From NCBI GenBank assembly GCA_030044035.1, contig JASHWN010000351.1, positions 1-6,284 on the forward strand: a stretch of 6,284 nt of DNA, in the 5' to 3' direction. Shown here piece by piece: positions 4,430-6,284 of this stretch (position 1 is its first letter; every line of letters begins with the position of its first letter). The stretch comes from Xanthobacteraceae bacterium (GTDB lineage: Bacteria > Pseudomonadota > Alphaproteobacteria > Rhizobiales > Xanthobacteraceae). Made by a program: the position numbers and the translations under genes. The notes below the pieces were generated by a model, which saw only the letters and a program-made list of their open reading frames with translations, had not been told where the DNA came from and searched no databases.

Positions 4430-5917
4430 ATGGTGCCCGGATTGCACACGCGCGAGCGCGAATCGCGGCGCGAGGATTTTGCGGCGCTCGGGCTTGCGCT
4501 CTGCACCATGCGCCGCTTCGAGGAGGCGCTGGCGGCTTACGACGACGGGCTGCGTCTTGAGCCCGACGATGCGGAACTGCACAACGGCCGCGGGGTGGCG
4601 CTGTTGGAATTGCGCCGGCCGGCGGAAGCGCGCGATGAATTTCTCCGTGCGCTGGCGGCCGTTCCGGATTGCCTGGATGCGCTCGGCAATTTAGGCAACG
4701 CGTTGTTCAAGCTCAACCGGCCGGAAGAGGCGCTTACCGTCTATGATCGCGTGCTGAACATCGTGCCGGACAATGCGCAGCTTCTGACCAATCGCGCCAT
4801 TGCGCTGCGCCGGCTCGAGCGGCCGCACGAGGCGCTGATGAGCGCGGCGCGCGCCATCGCCGCGCAACCGAATTTCGCACCGGCGCGATTTGTCGACGCC
4901 GGCGTGCGGCTCTACCTCGGCGATTTTGCCGGCGGCTGGCGCGGCTACGAATGGCGCCGCGGCGGCGCATTCACGCCGCAGCGCCGCAAGCTGGCGGCGC
5001 CGCTGTGGCTCGGCGAGCAGTCGCTCGCCGGCAAGACCATTCTGCTGCATGCCGAGCAGGGTTTCGGCGACACCATCCAGTTCGTGCGCTATGCGCCGCT
5101 CGTGGCCGCGCGCGGCGCCCGCGTCATCGTCGAAGTGCAGCCGGCATTGGTGCGACTCGTCTCTGCCATGCCCGGCATCGCGACCGTGCTCGGGCGCGGG
5201 GCTCAATTACCGCCCTTCGACTTTCATTGCCCGCTGCCCAGTCTGCCGCTTGCTTGCGGCACCGCGCTTGAAACAATTCCGGCATCTCTTCCCTACTTGG
5301 CGCCGCCGCAGGACAGAGTGGGATACTGGCGCGCGCGGCTGCCGCGCTGCCGGCCGGTGATCGGGTTGGTCTGGGCCGGAGAGCGGGCGCACGACAACGA
5401 CATCAACCGCTCGATGCGCCTCGAAGCGTTGGCGCCCCTGCTCGATCTTGTGGATGTGCGATTCGTCAGCCTGCAGCACGACGTGTGCGAGACCGACGCG
5501 CCGCTGCTGGCGCAGCGAACGGACATCGTATCGATCGGTCAGCAATTCACCGACTTCGCCGACACCGCGGCCGCGATTGCAGCGCTCGATCTCGTGATCG
5601 CGGTCGATACCGCGGTAGCCCACCTCACGGGCGCGTTGGGCAAGCCGCTGTTGCTGCTGCTGCCGTTTGCCGCCGATTTCCGCTGGCTCCGCCAGCGCTC
5701 CGACTCGCCGTGGTATCCGACGGCGCGCCTGTTCCGCCAGCCTTGCTTCGGCGATTGGGCGAGCGTGGCGGAGGCGGTGCGAGAGGAAGCGAAGCGGTTC
5801 GTCTGCGCAGACACTACTTCGTCGTCATTGCGAGGAGCCCCGCAGGGGCGACGAAGCAATCCAGAACCAGTGCAGCCGCCCCTGGATTGCTTCGCTTCGC
5901 TCGCAATGACGAGTTGA
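4430..5917 (+). CDS. TPR-repeat protein with C-terminal GT-B/family 9-like glycosyltransferase domain
   Basis: A 495-residue protein without signal peptide or membrane segment. About four tetratricopeptide repeats of 34 residues fill roughly 16-151, each ending in the P-D/N-x-A type turn (EPDDAE, VPDCLD, VPDNAQ, QPNFAP). A linker with GGWRGYEWR (168-176) leads to a glycosyltransferase-like domain: HAEQGFGDTIQFVRY (207-221), GLVWAG (312-317), NRSMRLEALAPLL (326-338) and VDTAVAHLTGALGKPLLLLLP (392-412), followed by WYP and RLFRQP. This layout occurs in O-GlcNAc-transferase-like bacterial proteins, including the Caulobacter flagellin glycosyltransferase FlmG, where the TPRs bind the protein substrate. 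Flanking flagellar genes make protein (flagellin) glycosylation plausible but unproven, because rhizobia carry many such paralogues. The ATG follows TAAGGA at 8 nt. Residues 464-495 are encoded by a palindromic repeat (5824-5910), so the natural domain probably ended near residue 460. Confidence 0.85.
   Translation: MVPGLHTRERESRREDFAALGLALCTMRRFEEALAAYDDGLRLEPDDAELHNGRGVALLELRRPAEARDEFLRALAAVPDCLDALGNLGNALFKLNRPEEALTVYDRVLNIVPDNAQLLTNRAIALRRLERPHEALMSAARAIAAQPNFAPARFVDAGVRLYLGDFAGGWRGYEWRRGGAFTPQRRKLAAPLWLGEQSLAGKTILLHAEQGFGDTIQFVRYAPLVAARGARVIVEVQPALVRLVSAMPGIATVLGRGAQLPPFDFHCPLPSLPLACGTALETIPASLPYLAPPQDRVGYWRARLPRCRPVIGLVWAGERAHDNDINRSMRLEALAPLLDLVDVRFVSLQHDVCETDAPLLAQRTDIVSIGQQFTDFADTAAAIAALDLVIAVDTAVAHLTGALGKPLLLLLPFAADFRWLRQRSDSPWYPTARLFRQPCFGDWASVAEAVREEAKRFVCADTTSSSLRGAPQGRRSNPEPVQPPLDCFASLAMTS
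5824..5910. repeat. REP/BIME-like palindrome overlapping the 3' end of the TPR-glycosyltransferase gene
   Basis: GTCATTGCGAG (5824-5834) is the exact reverse complement of CTCGCAATGAC (5900-5910), and GAAGCAATCCAG (5853-5864) of CTGGATTGCTTC (5882-5893). The 87-bp unit is a well-known intergenic repeat type in Bradyrhizobium-like genomes and is a different family from the elements at 649-731 and 1980-2080. Here it lies inside the open reading frame, which stops (TGA 5915-5917) only 4 bp beyond the element. Confidence 0.85.
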
Positions 5918-5930
5918 TCACGGTCAAATG

Positions 5931-5975
5931 CAAACAAAAAGGAGCGGCCTCCGGCGGGGAGCTGCCGGAGGCCGC
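5931..5975 (-). terminator. Strong Rho-independent terminator for the leftward flgH transcript
   Basis: GCGGCCTCCGGC (5944-5955) and GCCGGAGGCCGC (5964-5975) form a perfect 12-bp stem with an 8-nt loop. On the minus strand the stem is followed by TCC and TTTTTGTTTG (5940-5931), so it stops transcription coming from flgH. On the plus strand no T run follows, so termination of the TPR gene there would be weaker. Confidence 0.85.
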
Positions 5976-6020
5976 GTTGACCGCCGTCCGCCGCGCGCAA
6001 GCGTGACGACGGGGGAGCTC

Positions 6021-6108
6021 AGGAATCAGTCATCAGTAGTCGGTAATCAGACCTTTGTTTTTCAGCACCGCACACTTTCCAATTACTGATTACCGGCCTC
6101 TGATTCCT
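6021..6108. repeat. 88-bp interrupted inverted-repeat element abutting the flgH stop codon
   Basis: Two nested arm pairs are perfect: AGGAATCAG (6021-6029) with CTGATTCCT (6100-6108), and CGGTAATCAG (6041-6050) with CTGATTACCG (6086-6095). The unit ATCAG recurs three times in the left arm. The arms are AT-richer than the surroundings. The element ends 2 bp before the flgH stop triplet and lies between flgH and its terminator, so it would form the 3' untranslated region. It belongs to neither of the other repeat families in the window and encodes nothing I can see. Confidence 0.7.
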
Positions 6109-6110
6109 GG

Positions 6111-6284
6111 TCAGAACGGCAGCACCACATTGGTCACCTGCTGGCCCCAGGGCGCCGTTTGAATGTTGGTGAGCGTGCCCTTGCCGCCATAGGCGACGCG
6201 TGCCTCAGCGATCTTCGGCAGTTCGATGGTGTTGTCGCTTTCGATGTCTTCCGGGCGCGCGACGCCGGCGACGAGGAGTTCGCG
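6111..6284 (-). CDS. flgH: 3' end of flgH, flagellar L-ring protein (partial)
   Basis: The last 57 residues of a leftward gene that begins outside the window. The fragment starts RELLVAGVARPEDIESDN, then TIELPKIAEARVAYGGKG, and ends near the C terminus with TNVVLPF. The V-x-G-x-x-R-P-E-D-I-x-x-D-N-T-I pattern followed by I-A-x-A-R-x-x-Y-G-G-x-G is the characteristic C-terminal block of FlgH. FlgH is a lipoprotein that forms the L ring of the flagellar basal body in the outer membrane and works together with the P ring (FlgI). The stop (6113-6111) is followed by a palindromic element and then a strong terminator, so flgH is probably the last gene of its leftward operon. Confidence 0.93.
   Translation of the reverse strand, partial: RELLVAGVARPEDIESDNTIELPKIAEARVAYGGKGTLTNIQTAPWGQQVTNVVLPF

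Noticed and set aside
4691..5206. Minus-strand frame opposite the TPR-glycosyltransferase.
   Set aside because: No family resemblance and low-complexity Arg/Ala composition; the TPR and glycosyltransferase motifs are on the plus strand.
5911..6020. A further rightward gene running through 5911-6006 in another frame.
   Set aside because: The frame is an out-of-frame continuation of the glycosyltransferase region passing through the terminator hairpin, with no ribosome site or recognisable product.

Overview
The window looks like a chromosomal segment of an alphaproteobacterium, most likely order Hyphomicrobiales/Rhizobiales. The reasons are the high GC content, a FliX-type flagellar regulator, a one-cysteine DksA, CtrA-like sites and the palindromic intergenic repeats common in Bradyrhizobium/Rhodopseudomonas-like genomes. 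The genus cannot be fixed from the sequence.

Layout, left to right. Bases 1-36 are the first 12 codons of a leftward gene with a signal-peptide-like start, probably flgI (flagellar P-ring protein). Bases 37-229 are a dense divergent control region. It holds a near-consensus sigma-54 promoter for the leftward gene, two dyads (one resembling an FlbD enhancer site) and a CtrA-like box just before fliX. Then come fliX (+), a palindromic repeat, a probable terminator, a good housekeeping-type promoter, and dksA (+). A lower-GC hicA-hicB toxin-antitoxin pair (+) follows, then a second copy of the palindromic repeat family. Next is a leftward pair: an acyl-CoA dehydrogenase (4363 to 3188) and an aldo/keto reductase (3148 to 2150). 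From a 66-bp divergent gap with a second CtrA-like site, a TPR-glycosyltransferase-like gene runs rightward (4430-5917); its last 32 codons lie in a different palindromic repeat. The right edge holds a terminator, an 88-bp inverted-repeat element and the last 57 codons of a leftward flgH (L-ring protein).

How the genes fit together. Both edges and fliX belong to the flagellar basal-body programme: flgH encodes the L ring, flgI (if correct) the P ring, and FliX is the checkpoint protein that acts with FlbD on sigma-54 flagellar promoters. The roughly 4.6 kb between dksA and flgH carries genes with no obvious basal-body role (toxin-antitoxin, acyl-CoA dehydrogenase, aldo/keto reductase) and is peppered with repeats. 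It reads as accessory cargo or a rearranged spacer within a flagellar locus. The exception may be the TPR-glycosyltransferase, whose architecture resembles flagellin-glycosylating FlmG and which has a CtrA-like site upstream. I see no CRISPR array, tRNA, rRNA, transposase or clearly undescribed multi-gene defence system. The most informative parts are the flgI/fliX control region, the repeat-extended glycosyltransferase and the acyl-CoA dehydrogenase that lacks the usual catalytic glutamate.
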